A DNA stretch of 38,050 bases from Deltaproteobacteria bacterium (lineage in GTDB: Bacteria; Desulfobacterota; Syntrophia; Syntrophales; UBA8958), in assembly GCA_029561465.1 (NCBI GenBank), contig JAKQIZ010000037.1:1-38050 (forward strand). Direction: 5' to 3'. The notes below the pieces were generated by a model that saw only the letters and a program-made list of their open reading frames with translations, had not been told where the DNA came from and did no database searches. Within the stretch, counting starts at the first letter, position 1. Each line of letters starts with the position of its first letter. This document shows positions 30,480 through 38,050 of this stretch, piece by piece. A program made the position numbers and the translations under genes.

Positions 30480-31229
30480 ATGGTCATTCTAAAGCAGCGA
30501 AGCGAGATAGACAAGATCAGAGCCAGCAACGCCATCGTCGCGGAAGTGCTGGTCGCGTTGAAAGAAAAGGTAAAAGAAGGAATTACCACCCGTCAGTTGG
30601 ATCGCCTCTCCGAGGAACTGGTACTGAAAAAAGGGGCCAAACCAGCCTTCAAGGGCTATCGGGGCTATCCCTTTTCCCTGTGCGCCTCGGTGAATGACGA
30701 GATCATCCACGGCCTTCCTTCGGAAAGGGTGCTGGTGGACGGCGATATCATCGGTCTCGATTTTGGCGCCTGTTATAAAGGATATTATGGTGATGCCGCC
30801 TTAACGGTTCCAGTGGGAACGATCTCTCCGGAGGCGGTGCGGCTCCTCCAGGCGACCGAAGAATCCTTGGTCCTGGCCATTAGGGAGGCGCGGGTCGGCA
30901 ACCGGCTGGGGGACATCTCCGCGGCGGTCCAGGGTCACGTCGAGACGGCCGGCTTCTCGGTGGTAAGGGATTTTGTAGGGCACGGCATCGGCCGGAACCT
31001 GCATGAAGAACCGCAGATCCCCAATTACGGCGTGCAGGGCAGAGGAATAAAACTGAAGGCGGGGATGGTCCTGGCGATTGAGCCCATGGTCAATGTCGGA
31101 TCATACAAGATAAAGATGCGACCCGACGGCTGGACGGCGGTGACGGCCGACGGGAAGCTTTCGGCCCATTTTGAACATACCATCGCCATTACGGAAAACG
31201 GTCCGGAAATCTTGAGCCGGCTTCAGTGA
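30480..31229 (+). CDS. map: Methionine aminopeptidase, type I
   Basis: This enzyme removes the initiator methionine from nascent proteins and is a dinuclear metalloprotease. The 249 residues have the full pita-bread ligand set: D94, D105, H168, E201 and E232, plus H77 and H175 of the substrate site. It lacks an N-terminal zinc-finger extension, as expected for the bacterial type Ia form. I chose ATG 30480, preceded by GGTGAG. An open frame reaches upstream into secY but has no family match. It lies between secY and infA, as in many bacteria, though without adk. Confidence 0.96.
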   Translation: MVILKQRSEIDKIRASNAIVAEVLVALKEKVKEGITTRQLDRLSEELVLKKGAKPAFKGYRGYPFSLCASVNDEIIHGLPSERVLVDGDIIGLDFGACYKGYYGDAALTVPVGTISPEAVRLLQATEESLVLAIREARVGNRLGDISAAVQGHVETAGFSVVRDFVGHGIGRNLHEEPQIPNYGVQGRGIKLKAGMVLAIEPMVNVGSYKIKMRPDGWTAVTADGKLSAHFEHTIAITENGPEILSRLQ

Positions 31230-31294
31230 TCGAAAAGGATCAAAGACCGAATCATGAACATTGATCAGTTCCGCTGATATCAGGGATCACTTTT

Positions 31295-31513
31295 ATGGTG
31301 AAAGAAGAGGCAATCGAGGTTGAAGGAAAGGTGATCGAGCCCCTGCCCAACGCCATGTTCCGGGTGGAACTGGAAAACGGCCACCGGGTTCTAGCCCACA
31401 TCTCCGGGAAGATGAGGATGCACTTCATCAAGATCCTCCCCGGAGACAAAGTTACCGTGGAGTTGTCCCCCTATGATTTGACCCGGGGGCGGATCATCTA
31501 CCGGACGAAATAG
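31295..31513 (+). CDS. infA: Translation initiation factor IF-1
   Basis: IF-1 occupies the 30S A site during initiation. The 72 residues form a single S1/OB domain with the family stretches [20 protein letters not shown] and [21 protein letters not shown]. Length matches E. coli exactly. AGGGAT precedes the ATG by nine bases. A perfect seven-pair hairpin (31518-31535) follows its stop codon, before rpmJ. Confidence 0.97.
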   Translation: MVKEEAIEVEGKVIEPLPNAMFRVELENGHRVLAHISGKMRMHFIKILPGDKVTVELSPYDLTRGRIIYRTK

Positions 31514-31517
31514 ACGG

Positions 31518-31535
31518 CAGGCGGCGGACCGCCTG
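31518..31535 (+). promoter_or_regulatory. Perfect hairpin between infA and rpmJ
   Basis: CAGGCGG (31518-31524) and CCGCCTG (31529-31535) form a seven-pair stem with a four-base CGGA loop. No T tract follows, so ordinary termination is unlikely. It starts four bases after the infA stop and ends 25 bases before rpmJ. Protection of the upstream mRNA end or translational control are possibilities. Confidence 0.55.
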
Positions 31536-31560
31536 ACCGGACGAGACAGGAGTGAAGATC

Positions 31561-31674
31561 GTGAAAGTAAGGGCTTCCGTGAAAAAGATCTGCGACAAGT
31601 GCAAGATCGTCAAGAGAAAGGGCATTCTTCGGGTGATCTGTGAGAATCCCAAACACAAGCAACGACAAGGCTGA
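31561..31674 (+). CDS. rpmJ: 50S ribosomal protein L36 (zinc-binding form)
   Basis: L36 is the smallest ribosomal protein, binding near helices 89 and 97 of 23S rRNA. The 37 residues begin [15 protein letters not shown] and carry the zinc ligands C11, C14, C27 and H32, so it is the zinc-binding form. The GTG start at 31561 is preceded by AGGAGTGAAGATC. It lies between infA and rpsM, the usual position at the spc-alpha junction. Confidence 0.97.
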   Translation: MKVRASVKKICDKCKIVKRKGILRVICENPKHKQRQG

Positions 31675-31705
31675 AAACCGTCGATGAGGTCAGGAGGATA
31701 GACGC

Positions 31706-32074
31706 GTGGCAAGAATTGCAGGAGTGGATTTACCGAAGAACAAAAGGATGGAAATAGCCTTGACTTATATTTATGGTATCGGCAGAACGACCGCACAGAA
31801 GATTCTCGAGAAGGCGGGGGTGGACGCCAACGTGAAGACGGATAATCTTGCCGACGCGGAGATCACAGCCATCCGTAATATAATCGACAAGGACCACAAG
31901 GTGGAAGGCGATCTGCGGCGGGAAGTGTCCATGGACTTGAAGCGATTGATGGATCTGGGTACCTACCGGGGACTGCGGCACCGCAAAGGACTCCCCGTCC
32001 GGGGACAGCGGAGCCACACCAACGCCCGGACACGAAAGGGCCCGAGGCGAGCGATAGCAGGAAAGAAGAAGTAA
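31706..32074 (+). CDS. rpsM: 30S ribosomal protein S13
   Basis: S13 is a 30S head protein that contacts P-site tRNA and the L5 bridge. The 122 residues begin [20 protein letters not shown], with a helix-two-turn-helix core and a basic C-terminal tail ([17 protein letters not shown]). The start is GTG 31706, with AGGAGGATAG about five bases upstream. It opens the alpha operon and is followed after 12 bases by rpsK. Confidence 0.97.
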   Translation: MARIAGVDLPKNKRMEIALTYIYGIGRTTAQKILEKAGVDANVKTDNLADAEITAIRNIIDKDHKVEGDLRREVSMDLKRLMDLGTYRGLRHRKGLPVRGQRSHTNARTRKGPRRAIAGKKK

Positions 32075-32086
32075 CGGGGAGGAACA

Positions 32087-32479
32087 ATGGCGAGGCCGGC
32101 GAGAAAAACAGGCAAGAAAAAGGAAAAAAAGAATATTCCCGAGGGAATTGCCCACATCCAGTCTACATTCAACAATACCATCGTGACCATTACGGATCTC
32201 AGCGGTAATGTTGTCTCCTGGTCGTCTTCGGGCATTCAGGGATTCAAGGGCTCCCGCAAAAGTACACCCTTCGCCGCCCAGATGGCGGCGGAAGATGCGG
32301 TGAAGAAGGCGAAAGAGCACGGGATGAGAAGCGTTCAGGTTTATGTCAAGGGACCCGGGTCGGGTCGGGAATCGGCCCTGCGGGCCTTGCAGGTTGCCGG
32401 AATCAACATCACGCTAATCCGTGACGTTACTCCGATTCCTCATAATGGATGCCGGCCCCCGAAACGGAGAAGGGTATAG
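32087..32479 (+). CDS. rpsK: 30S ribosomal protein S11
   Basis: S11 sits on the 30S platform near the E-site mRNA. The 130 residues include [19 protein letters not shown] (about 23-41), the [12 protein letters not shown] loop and the conserved C-terminal [18 protein letters not shown] (about 113-130). GGGGAGGAACA precedes the ATG. It is followed by a 48-base, AT-rich gap containing the rpsD ribosome binding site. Confidence 0.97.
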   Translation: MARPARKTGKKKEKKNIPEGIAHIQSTFNNTIVTITDLSGNVVSWSSSGIQGFKGSRKSTPFAAQMAAEDAVKKAKEHGMRSVQVYVKGPGSGRESALRALQVAGINITLIRDVTPIPHNGCRPPKRRRV

Positions 32480-32527
32480 GATTTGTTTTTGTCTTTATTG
32501 CAGAATATGATTTGACAGGGAGGAACT

Positions 32528-33154
32528 TTGGCAAGGTATAGAGAATCCGTATGCAGGTTATGCCGCCGGGAAGGCCTGAAGTTGTTTTTGAAGGGCGATC
32601 GCTGCTACAGCGAAAAATGCGCCTTCGAACGCCGGGAATACGCCCCGGGAGACCACGGCCAGATGAGACGAAAGCCCACAGATTATTGCGTGCAGTTGCG
32701 GGCCAAGCAGAAATTGCGCAGGATGTACGGCCTTCTTGAAAAGCAGTTCCACGGTTATTTTGAAAAGGCCGACCGGATCAAGGGGATTACGGGAACCAAT
32801 CTGCTGATTCTTCTGGAGCGAAGACTGGACAACATGGTCTTCCGCATGGGTTTCGCCAATTCCCGTACCGAAGCCCGGCAGCTGGTCCGGCATAACCATT
32901 TTTCCGTCAACGGCAAAAAGGTCAATATTCCCTCCTACATGGTCAAGGTGGGGGATGAGATCGAAGTCCGGGAGGGAAGCAGAAAGATAGCCCGGATAGT
33001 CGAGGCCCTGGAGTCGGTTGCCCGGCGAGGAGTGCCGCAGTGGCTTGCTCTGGACAAGGATAGTTTCAAAGGCGCCGTAAAGATGCTTCCCACCCGCGAC
33101 GAGTTGACGATGCCGGTTCAGGAACAGCTGGTTGTAGAGCTTTATTCAAAATGA
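32528..33154 (+). CDS. rpsD: 30S ribosomal protein S4 (zinc-binding form)
   Basis: S4 initiates 30S assembly and in E. coli represses the alpha operon. The 208 residues include an N-terminal zinc knuckle with C9, C12, C26 and C31, so it is the zinc form. The S4 RNA-binding domain is around [25 protein letters not shown] (starting near residue 97). The start is TTG 32528, supported by GGGAGGAAC. It is followed by a hairpin and rpoA. Confidence 0.97.
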   Translation: MARYRESVCRLCRREGLKLFLKGDRCYSEKCAFERREYAPGDHGQMRRKPTDYCVQLRAKQKLRRMYGLLEKQFHGYFEKADRIKGITGTNLLILLERRLDNMVFRMGFANSRTEARQLVRHNHFSVNGKKVNIPSYMVKVGDEIEVREGSRKIARIVEALESVARRGVPQWLALDKDSFKGAVKMLPTRDELTMPVQEQLVVELYSK

Positions 33155-33162
33155 ACATAACC

Positions 33163-33188
33163 TCCCGGCGCGGTAACCGAGGCCGGGG
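33163..33188 (+). promoter_or_regulatory. Hairpin between rpsD and rpoA
   Basis: CCCGGC (33164-33169) pairs with GCCGGG (33182-33187), and the loop contains a smaller CGGT/ACCG pairing. It has no T tract. It precedes the rpoA ribosome binding site AAGGA by six bases, so it could tune RpoA output or be an RNA processing site. Confidence 0.45.
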
Positions 33189-33206
33189 ACAATAAGGACT
33201 AAGACA

Positions 33207-34205
33207 ATGCAGCGAAACTGGCGCGGCTTAATACGACCAAAGCGGATAGAAATCGACGAGACTACCCATACACGATATTATGGAGAGTTCACCTGTCAAC
33301 CCCTGGAAAGGGGCATGGGCGTCACGCTGGGCAATGCCCTGCGGAGGACCCTGCTGTCTTCAATCCAGGGGGCGGCCATCGTATCGGTACGTTTTGACGG
33401 CGTTCTTCATGAATTTTCCACCATCCCCGGGGTTAAGGAGGATGTGACGGATATCATCCTCAACCTCAAGGGCGTCCGGGTGATGCTCCATCAGGATGGC
33501 CCCCGGATGCTAAATCTGGACATCTCCCGGGAGGGAATCGTCACGGCCGACGACATTGCCCATGATAGCACCGTCGAGATCCTCAATCCCGACCACTATC
33601 TGGCCACCCTTTCCGGAAAGACGAATCTGAAGGCGGAAATGGTCGCCAAGCTAGGACGTGGGTATGTACAGGCGAAAAAGGAGAAAGATTACGATCAGCC
33701 CGAAGGGACCATCAATATCGACGCCGTATTTTCACCCATCAAGAAGGTGAATTACACCGTGACCCATGCCCGGGTGGGCCAGATCGCCGATTATGACCGC
33801 CTCGTTCTTGAGGTCTGGACGGACGGGAGCGTTCTGCCCGAGGATGCCATGGCGTTTGCCTCGAAGATCCTAAAGGAACAGTTGGATATCTTCATCAATT
33901 TCAGCGAACAGGAAGAGGAGTCCGAGCAGCCCGAGATCGAGGAAAAGGACAACCTCAACGAGCAGCTCCTCCGCCACGTGGACGATCTGGAATTGTCGGT
34001 GCGCTCGGCGAACTGTCTGAAAAACGCCGGGATCAACCTGATCGGCGAACTGGTCCAGAAAACGGAAGCGGAAATGTTGAAAACCAAGAACTTTGGAAGA
34101 AAATCACTCAATGAAATCAAAGAGATTCTTGCCGAACAGGGACTGGGTTTCGGCATGAAACTGGATTTTCACCCCTGGAACTCTAAGGAGGATAACCGGG
34201 AATGA
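33207..34205 (+). CDS. rpoA: DNA-directed RNA polymerase subunit alpha
   Basis: Alpha dimerises to start polymerase assembly and contacts UP elements and activators. The 332 residues have an N-terminal domain (about 1-230, with the typical [12 protein letters not shown] near 47-58), an acidic linker (about 235-255) and a C-terminal domain (about 257-325) with [12 protein letters not shown], which includes the arginine that binds UP-element DNA, and [21 protein letters not shown] lies eight bases before the ATG. rplQ follows after 57 bases. Confidence 0.98.
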   Translation: MQRNWRGLIRPKRIEIDETTHTRYYGEFTCQPLERGMGVTLGNALRRTLLSSIQGAAIVSVRFDGVLHEFSTIPGVKEDVTDIILNLKGVRVMLHQDGPRMLNLDISREGIVTADDIAHDSTVEILNPDHYLATLSGKTNLKAEMVAKLGRGYVQAKKEKDYDQPEGTINIDAVFSPIKKVNYTVTHARVGQIADYDRLVLEVWTDGSVLPEDAMAFASKILKEQLDIFINFSEQEEESEQPEIEEKDNLNEQLLRHVDDLELSVRSANCLKNAGINLIGELVQKTEAEMLKTKNFGRKSLNEIKEILAEQGLGFGMKLDFHPWNSKEDNRE

Positions 34206-34262
34206 CGTTGCCCCGGGCAGGCAGGGCAGCTCGGGGAGAGCAAATAGAGAGGACAAGGAACT

Positions 34263-34667
34263 ATGCGTCACGGAAAGGCGGACTGTAAACTCGGAAGAAC
34301 AACCAGCCACAGAAAGGCCATGTTGAGGAACATGGTCACATCCTTTATCGATCATGAATCGATACAGACCACGGATGCCAAGGCGAAGGAACTGAAAAGG
34401 GTGGCGGAAAAAATGGTGACCCTGGGCAAGAGAGGCAGCCTGCATGCCCGCCGGCAGGCCCTGGGGTATGTTCGCAGTGCAAAGACGGTGAAAAAGCTCT
34501 TCGAGGAGTTGTCGGTGCGTTACCGGGAACGGGCGGGGGGGTATACCCGCATCGTCAAGCTTGGTTTCCGGATCGGCGATAACGCCCCGGTTTCCCTGGT
34601 GGAATTCGTTAAAGACACGGACAAGGAGAAAAGCAAGAAAAAGGCGGGCGCGGCCAAAAAGGCCTGA
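34263..34667 (+). CDS. rplQ: 50S ribosomal protein L17
   Basis: L17 is located near the tunnel exit. The 134 residues begin [20 protein letters not shown] and include the [28 protein letters not shown] stretch in separate conserved blocks. A lysine- and alanine-rich tail (about 119-134) ends the protein. GGACAAGGA precedes the ATG. It is the last gene of the long ribosomal block and is followed by a strong terminator. Confidence 0.97.
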   Translation: MRHGKADCKLGRTTSHRKAMLRNMVTSFIDHESIQTTDAKAKELKRVAEKMVTLGKRGSLHARRQALGYVRSAKTVKKLFEELSVRYRERAGGYTRIVKLGFRIGDNAPVSLVEFVKDTDKEKSKKKAGAAKKA

Positions 34668-34695
34668 GAAGCAGCGGCTGTATCACGGTGAACCC

Positions 34696-34724
34696 AAAGG
34701 GCCGGTCTAATCCCGGCCCTTTTT
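34696..34724 (+). terminator. Intrinsic terminator after rplQ
   Basis: AAAGGGCCGG (34696-34705) pairs perfectly with CCGGCCCTTT (34713-34722) around a seven-base loop, and the T tract runs to 34724. This closes the alpha operon and the 28-kb ribosomal/transcription block. Confidence 0.92.
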
Positions 34725-34732
34725 ATTTATCC

Positions 34733-34761
34733 TTGTCTTTTTCGGGAAAAAAGGATAGAGT
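34733..34761 (+). promoter_or_regulatory. Putative promoter of the EF-Tu domain II-like gene
   Basis: TTGTCT (34733-34738) and TAGAGT (34756-34761) are separated by 17 bases; each matches the sigma-70 consensus at four of six positions. It lies just after the rplQ terminator and 48 bases before the next start codon. A weak inverted repeat (CGCCGCAT...ATGCGACG) lies between them. Confidence 0.4.
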
Positions 34762-34809
34762 TTCGCCGCATCTTAATCCCCGAATTATGCGACGAAAGGA
34801 GGTCTGATT

Positions 34810-35070
34810 ATGGCGGAAGAAAAAATCGGCGAAGTGGTCAAATTTTTTGCCAAACCCTCGGTGGCGGCGGTAAAGATCGTCAGCGGCGAACTAAAGATCG
34901 GCGACACGATTAAGATTACCGGTCATACCACCGACATAACCGATACCATAGAGTCCATGGAGGTCAATAACCAGAAAGTGGAAAAGGCCGTTCCCGGAGA
35001 CTATATCGGTGTGAAGGTTCCCGACCGCGTCCGTCCCGGGGACGAGGTTTTCCGCATACTCCCGGATTAA
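34810..35070 (+). CDS. Small EF-Tu/IF2 domain II-like beta-barrel protein, function unknown
   Basis: This 86-residue protein looks like an isolated translation-factor domain II. It shows the ordered pieces of that fold: GEVVKFFAKPSVAAVKI, LKIGDTIKITG, a MEVNNQKVEKAVPGDYIGVKV segment and a final VRPGDEVFRILPD. No GTPase domain is present in this or any nearby frame. The start ATG is well supported by AAAGGAGG. It has its own terminator-like hairpins on both sides, so it is a single-gene unit. Similar proteins are usually labelled translation elongation factor-like; what they do is not known to me. It is not a broken tuf: the sequence differs from domain II of the tuf in this window. Confidence 0.82.
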   Translation: MAEEKIGEVVKFFAKPSVAAVKIVSGELKIGDTIKITGHTTDITDTIESMEVNNQKVEKAVPGDYIGVKVPDRVRPGDEVFRILPD

Positions 35071-35128
35071 CCGGCGCCTAAATCGCCTCTAGTAGGTGAT
35101 TAATGTGCATAACAGATGGCGGCGATTG

Positions 35129-35168
35129 AAGCCATGGATTGACTTTTACCTGTTTTTCCATGGCTTTT
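35129..35168 (+). terminator. Probable terminator after the EF-Tu domain II-like gene
   Basis: AAGCCATGGA (35129-35138) pairs perfectly with TCCATGGCTT (35157-35166) across an 18-base loop, with TTTTCCTTTATT continuing from the end of the stem. The loop is long and the T tract interrupted, so efficiency is uncertain. It also lies only 14 bases before the folC start. Confidence 0.55.
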
Positions 35169-35181
35169 CCTTTATTATTCG

Positions 35182-36471
35182 ATGACGTCTTCCCTTGATC
35201 CCCATTCCTATCTACAACGTTTGACCGCTCTGGGCATCCGCATGGATCTTGGCGCCGTTCGGGCGGCCCTGGAGGCCCTGGACCACCCGGAGTCATTCTA
35301 TCCCGCACTCCTTATTGCCGGAACCAACGGTAAAGGTTCCGTAGCGGCCATGGCGGCCGCGATTCTAGCGGCGGCCGGGTATTCCGTCGGTCTTTACACC
35401 TCTCCACACTTGGTGGATGTCCGGGAAAGGATCCGGGTTGATGGCGAAATGATTACCCAGCGGGATCTGGCATCGGCAATCGGAGAGATTGACCGCTGGC
35501 TTGACGAACCGCTGACCTATTTTGAATTTCTCACGGTTTTGGCAGGTTTTCATTTCCGAAAGAAAAAGATCGACATCGCCGTGATCGAGGTGGGCATGGG
35601 CGGCCGACTGGATGCGACAAGGGTTTTTGAGGCGCCGGTGGCGGTCATCACCAATGTGGCTCGGGATCATCAGGAGTATCTGGGAAAGCGCCTTCGGGAT
35701 ATCGCCACTGAAAAAGCGGCGATTATTCCTGCCGGCGGCATCTGTGTGACCGCCGTCCGTCCTTCCGGCGCCCGGCAGGCAATCGAAGACATGGCGAGGG
35801 AACGGGGGACGGCCCTGTGGCGACTGGGCAAAGAAATCAAGATCCGCCGTCGCCGGGACGGAACCTTTTCCTATCGCTGCGAGGGCCGGTATCGGCACGC
35901 CCTGCCCTGCAATTTGAAGGGAGGGCATCAACGTCAGAATGCCGCGCTGGCCGTAGCGGCGGTGGAGGCCATGGCGGACCGGGGAATCATCGTGTCGGAC
36001 GAAGCCATCCGCCGGGGGTTGGCGGGGGTGCACTGGGAGGGGCGTTTGGAGGTCCTGCACCGCGATCCGGTTCTTCTCATCGACGGCGCCCATAACCCGG
36101 CGGGGATACGAGTCCTTTGCCGGGCCCTGCGGGAGGAATTTTCTTTCCGTCGCCTCATTGTGGTGTTCGGCGTTCTCCGGGACAAGCATTACCGCGAGAT
36201 GGCGGAGAGAATGGTCTCAGTTGCATCCATGATGATTCTTACCTGTCCAGAAAGCGAACGTTCCCTGCCGCCGACGGAGCTCCTCCCTTTCACCGGGGGG
36301 GCGACCCGGGAGGTCGAGACGATCACATCACCGGTCGCGGCCCTCCGGCGTGCCTTTGCCGTTGCCCATGCCGAGGACCTAATTTTGGTGACCGGTTCCC
36401 TGTATCTGGTGGGGGAGATAAAAAAAACTTTCCCTTCCCTGCGAACCATGATAGCTCCCAGAGGGAAATGA
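35182..36471 (+). CDS. folC: Folylpolyglutamate synthase / dihydrofolate synthase
   Basis: FolC adds glutamate to dihydropteroate or tetrahydrofolate with ATP hydrolysis, a Mur-ligase-type enzyme of the cytoplasm. The 429 residues show the P-loop AGTNGKGS (46-53), the SPHL motif (74-77), the central Mur-ligase domain and the C-terminal DGAHNPAG (about 300-307). Length is normal. No good ribosome binding site precedes ATG 35182, so the exact start is a little uncertain; the first in-family residues (HSYLQRL) are close to it. Its stop codon is only eight bases before lptD, suggesting a shared transcript. Confidence 0.92.
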   Translation: MTSSLDPHSYLQRLTALGIRMDLGAVRAALEALDHPESFYPALLIAGTNGKGSVAAMAAAILAAAGYSVGLYTSPHLVDVRERIRVDGEMITQRDLASAIGEIDRWLDEPLTYFEFLTVLAGFHFRKKKIDIAVIEVGMGGRLDATRVFEAPVAVITNVARDHQEYLGKRLRDIATEKAAIIPAGGICVTAVRPSGARQAIEDMARERGTALWRLGKEIKIRRRRDGTFSYRCEGRYRHALPCNLKGGHQRQNAALAVAAVEAMADRGIIVSDEAIRRGLAGVHWEGRLEVLHRDPVLLIDGAHNPAGIRVLCRALREEFSFRRLIVVFGVLRDKHYREMAERMVSVASMMILTCPESERSLPPTELLPFTGGATREVETITSPVAALRRAFAVAHAEDLILVTGSLYLVGEIKKTFPSLRTMIAPRGK

Positions 36472-36479
36472 TCCCCGTC

Positions 36480-38050
36480 ATGCATAGGATGATAACGCTG
36501 CGGCTTCCGGCCGGGATCGAGAAGGCGGGCCACCGCCGGTTCTTCCTGGCAACATTGCTGCTGGTTGTTTTGTTGTTTCCCGGTCCGGCCCGCGGCGAGG
36601 ATACGACCGTCTTGCAAGGATTAGTGGGTGACGAAAAGGGAAATCCCGTCTCCGGAGCCCTTGTAGAGACCCGGGAAGATCCCCACAGAGGGGTGGCGAC
36701 CGGTTCTGACGGGACGTTTTCCCTGGTGGTTCCCACCGGGCAGCGCCGGTTTCTCCTGACCGTGAACCGGGATGGTTACTTTCCCCATTATGAAGTCTGC
36801 GATATTAACAAGTGGGGCAAAGATGCGCGGGTGATTCTTTTATCCCCTTTACCTTCCCCATTGGCCACTGTTTCGTCCCCTCCGGGTGGCAAGGCTCCGG
36901 CCGTTCCCGTGGACATCGAAGCCGACACCATGAGTTATTTCCAGGATAGGGATTCCTACCAGGCCGACGGCAACGTCATCATCCATTATCAAGAAAAGAT
37001 CCTGAACGCCGCTACCGTTACCCTCAACAGAACGACGGAGGAAGCATTCGCCCAGGGGGGAGTGGTGTTGAAGAGCAAGGATGATGTCCTGGCGGGAGAG
37101 CGGGTGAAAATCCACTTTCCCTCCCATACAGGCGAGGTACAGGAAGGAAAGATGTTCATCGCCCAGACTCATTTGTACATCCGCGGCGATCGTATCGAAA
37201 AGAAGGGCGAGGCGACATATTCGGTAGAAAACGCCCAGGCGACCACATGTGACGGAGAGAAACCCGACTGGCATCTGGCGGGCAAAACCCTCGATGTCAC
37301 CGTCGATGGCTACGGAACGATCACCCACGGCAAGTTCTACGCGGGCAAATTGCCGGTGATTTATACCCCTTACCTGCTTTTCCCCGCCAAGACCACCCGA
37401 CAGTCGGGATTCCTCTTTCCCCATCGCCTGACTTATTCCCAAGATAAATTGGGCTGGGACATCGGCATCCCCTTTTACTGGGCCATCTCCAAAGATGCGG
37501 ATGCCACCTTTTATCAGCGCTACATGAGCCAGCGGGGATTCCAGGAGGGTGCGGAACTGCGCTATGCCCTTGGCAGCACCACCACGGGAACCATTTACGG
37601 GGATTTCCTCAACGACAGCAAGGAAGTGACGGAAACCAACGGCAACATCAGCAGAAACTGGAAATCGAACCAAAAGCGCTGGGCCTTCTACTGGAATCAG
37701 GAAACGCGCTTCGACCCCAGCTTCTATTTTCGCGCCGATGTCGCCAAGGTATCGGACAGTTGGTATTTCAAGGACTTCTCTTCGCACAACTACTTCCTGG
37801 ACAATTATGCCGCCGACCGGGTGCAGCCCTTCAAGAAGGTTGCCTTTGTGGGTAACGAGGCGCTTACCTCCCTGGATTCCACGGTGCGCCTCGTCAAGAA
37901 CTGGAAATTGTTCAATCTTACCGCCCTGGTGAAAAACACCGACGATTATACCGTGGCGACCAATGACGGCACCCTGCAAAAATATCCGGAAGTGACCCTG
38001 ACCGGTGCCAAGGCCCCGCTCTTCGGCTCCCCGGTCAATTATGAGTTCAC
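36480..38050 (+). CDS. lptD: LPS-assembly protein LptD (OstA) with extra N-terminal domain, partial
   Basis: LptD inserts lipopolysaccharide into the outer membrane. The frame is open for 523 codons to the window end, so the C-terminal part of the barrel is missing. There is a signal peptide (hydrophobic core 21-35, likely cleavage after residue 39). Residues 43-121 look like a carboxypeptidase-regulatory-like Ig-fold domain (VLQGLVGDEKGNPVSGA, GSDGTFSLVVPTG). After a Pro/Ser-rich linker comes the OstA/LptA-like beta-jellyroll (about 145-265), with TTCDGEKPDWHLAG at its end, and then the start of the barrel with LPVIYTPYLLFPAK. The start ATG 36480 has AGAGGG 14 bases upstream; ATG 36489 is an alternative. 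The identity is firm; the extra domain is a by-eye reading. Confidence 0.87.
   Translation, partial: MHRMITLRLPAGIEKAGHRRFFLATLLLVVLLFPGPARGEDTTVLQGLVGDEKGNPVSGALVETREDPHRGVATGSDGTFSLVVPTGQRRFLLTVNRDGYFPHYEVCDINKWGKDARVILLSPLPSPLATVSSPPGGKAPAVPVDIEADTMSYFQDRDSYQADGNVIIHYQEKILNAATVTLNRTTEEAFAQGGVVLKSKDDVLAGERVKIHFPSHTGEVQEGKMFIAQTHLYIRGDRIEKKGEATYSVENAQATTCDGEKPDWHLAGKTLDVTVDGYGTITHGKFYAGKLPVIYTPYLLFPAKTTRQSGFLFPHRLTYSQDKLGWDIGIPFYWAISKDADATFYQRYMSQRGFQEGAELRYALGSTTTGTIYGDFLNDSKEVTETNGNISRNWKSNQKRWAFYWNQETRFDPSFYFRADVAKVSDSWYFKDFSSHNYFLDNYAADRVQPFKKVAFVGNEALTSLDSTVRLVKNWKLFNLTALVKNTDDYTVATNDGTLQKYPEVTLTGAKAPLFGSPVNYEF

Noticed and set aside
36849-37979. 376-codon minus-strand frame opposite lptD
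   Set aside because: The + strand frame is open to the window end and shows clear LptD motifs; the minus frame has none.

Overview
The window is a core chromosomal segment of a Gram-negative bacterium. It carries an outer-membrane LPS assembly gene (lptD), a type IV pilus/type II secretion platform gene (pilC), and almost the complete rpoBC / str / S10 / spc / alpha transcription-translation block on the + strand. The gene order, the DUF1178 gene, the small EF-Tu-domain-II-like protein and the dispersed-repeat-like sequence at the left end suggest Desulfobacterota (former Deltaproteobacteria), possibly a Syntrophus/Smithella-like lineage. That taxonomic placement is inference; no 16S gene is present.

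Layout. 1-341: intergenic DNA with a strong hairpin. 342-2390: rlmB and pilC. 2411-2487: tRNA-Pro, the only minus-strand gene. 2607-5352: a DUF1178 zinc-ribbon gene, then a 769-residue fusion of a cysteine synthase with a cysteinyl-tRNA synthetase. 5536-6256: tRNA-Thr(TGT), Tyr, Gly, Thr(GGT), rpmG and tRNA-Trp. 6280-17760: secE-nusG-rplKA, an L10 leader, then rplJL-rpoBC. 17833-19968: rpsL-rpsG-tuf. 19991-34667: rpsJ through rplQ (S10, spc and alpha operons, with secY, map, infA and rpmJ), closed by a clear intrinsic terminator at 34696-34724. 34810-35070: a free-standing EF-Tu domain II-like protein. 35182-38050: folC and the 5' part of lptD, which runs off the window.

The ribosomal block is orthodox in order, but three usual members are missing: the tuf copy after tRNA-Thr(GGT), fusA between rpsG and tuf, and adk between secY and map. 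Likely regulatory structures are an L10-binding leader before rplJ, a terminator-like hairpin with seven T residues between rpsJ and rplC, and several intercistronic hairpins without T tracts. Many highly expressed genes use TTG or GTG starts supported by good Shine-Dalgarno sequences.

The best candidates for something new are the cysteine synthase-CysRS fusion, whose synthetase half has altered signature and zinc-site residues; the lptD product with an extra N-terminal carboxypeptidase-regulatory-like domain; the free-standing EF-Tu domain II protein; and the rpsJ-rplC terminator/attenuator. No CRISPR array, transposase, prophage or defence gene was seen.
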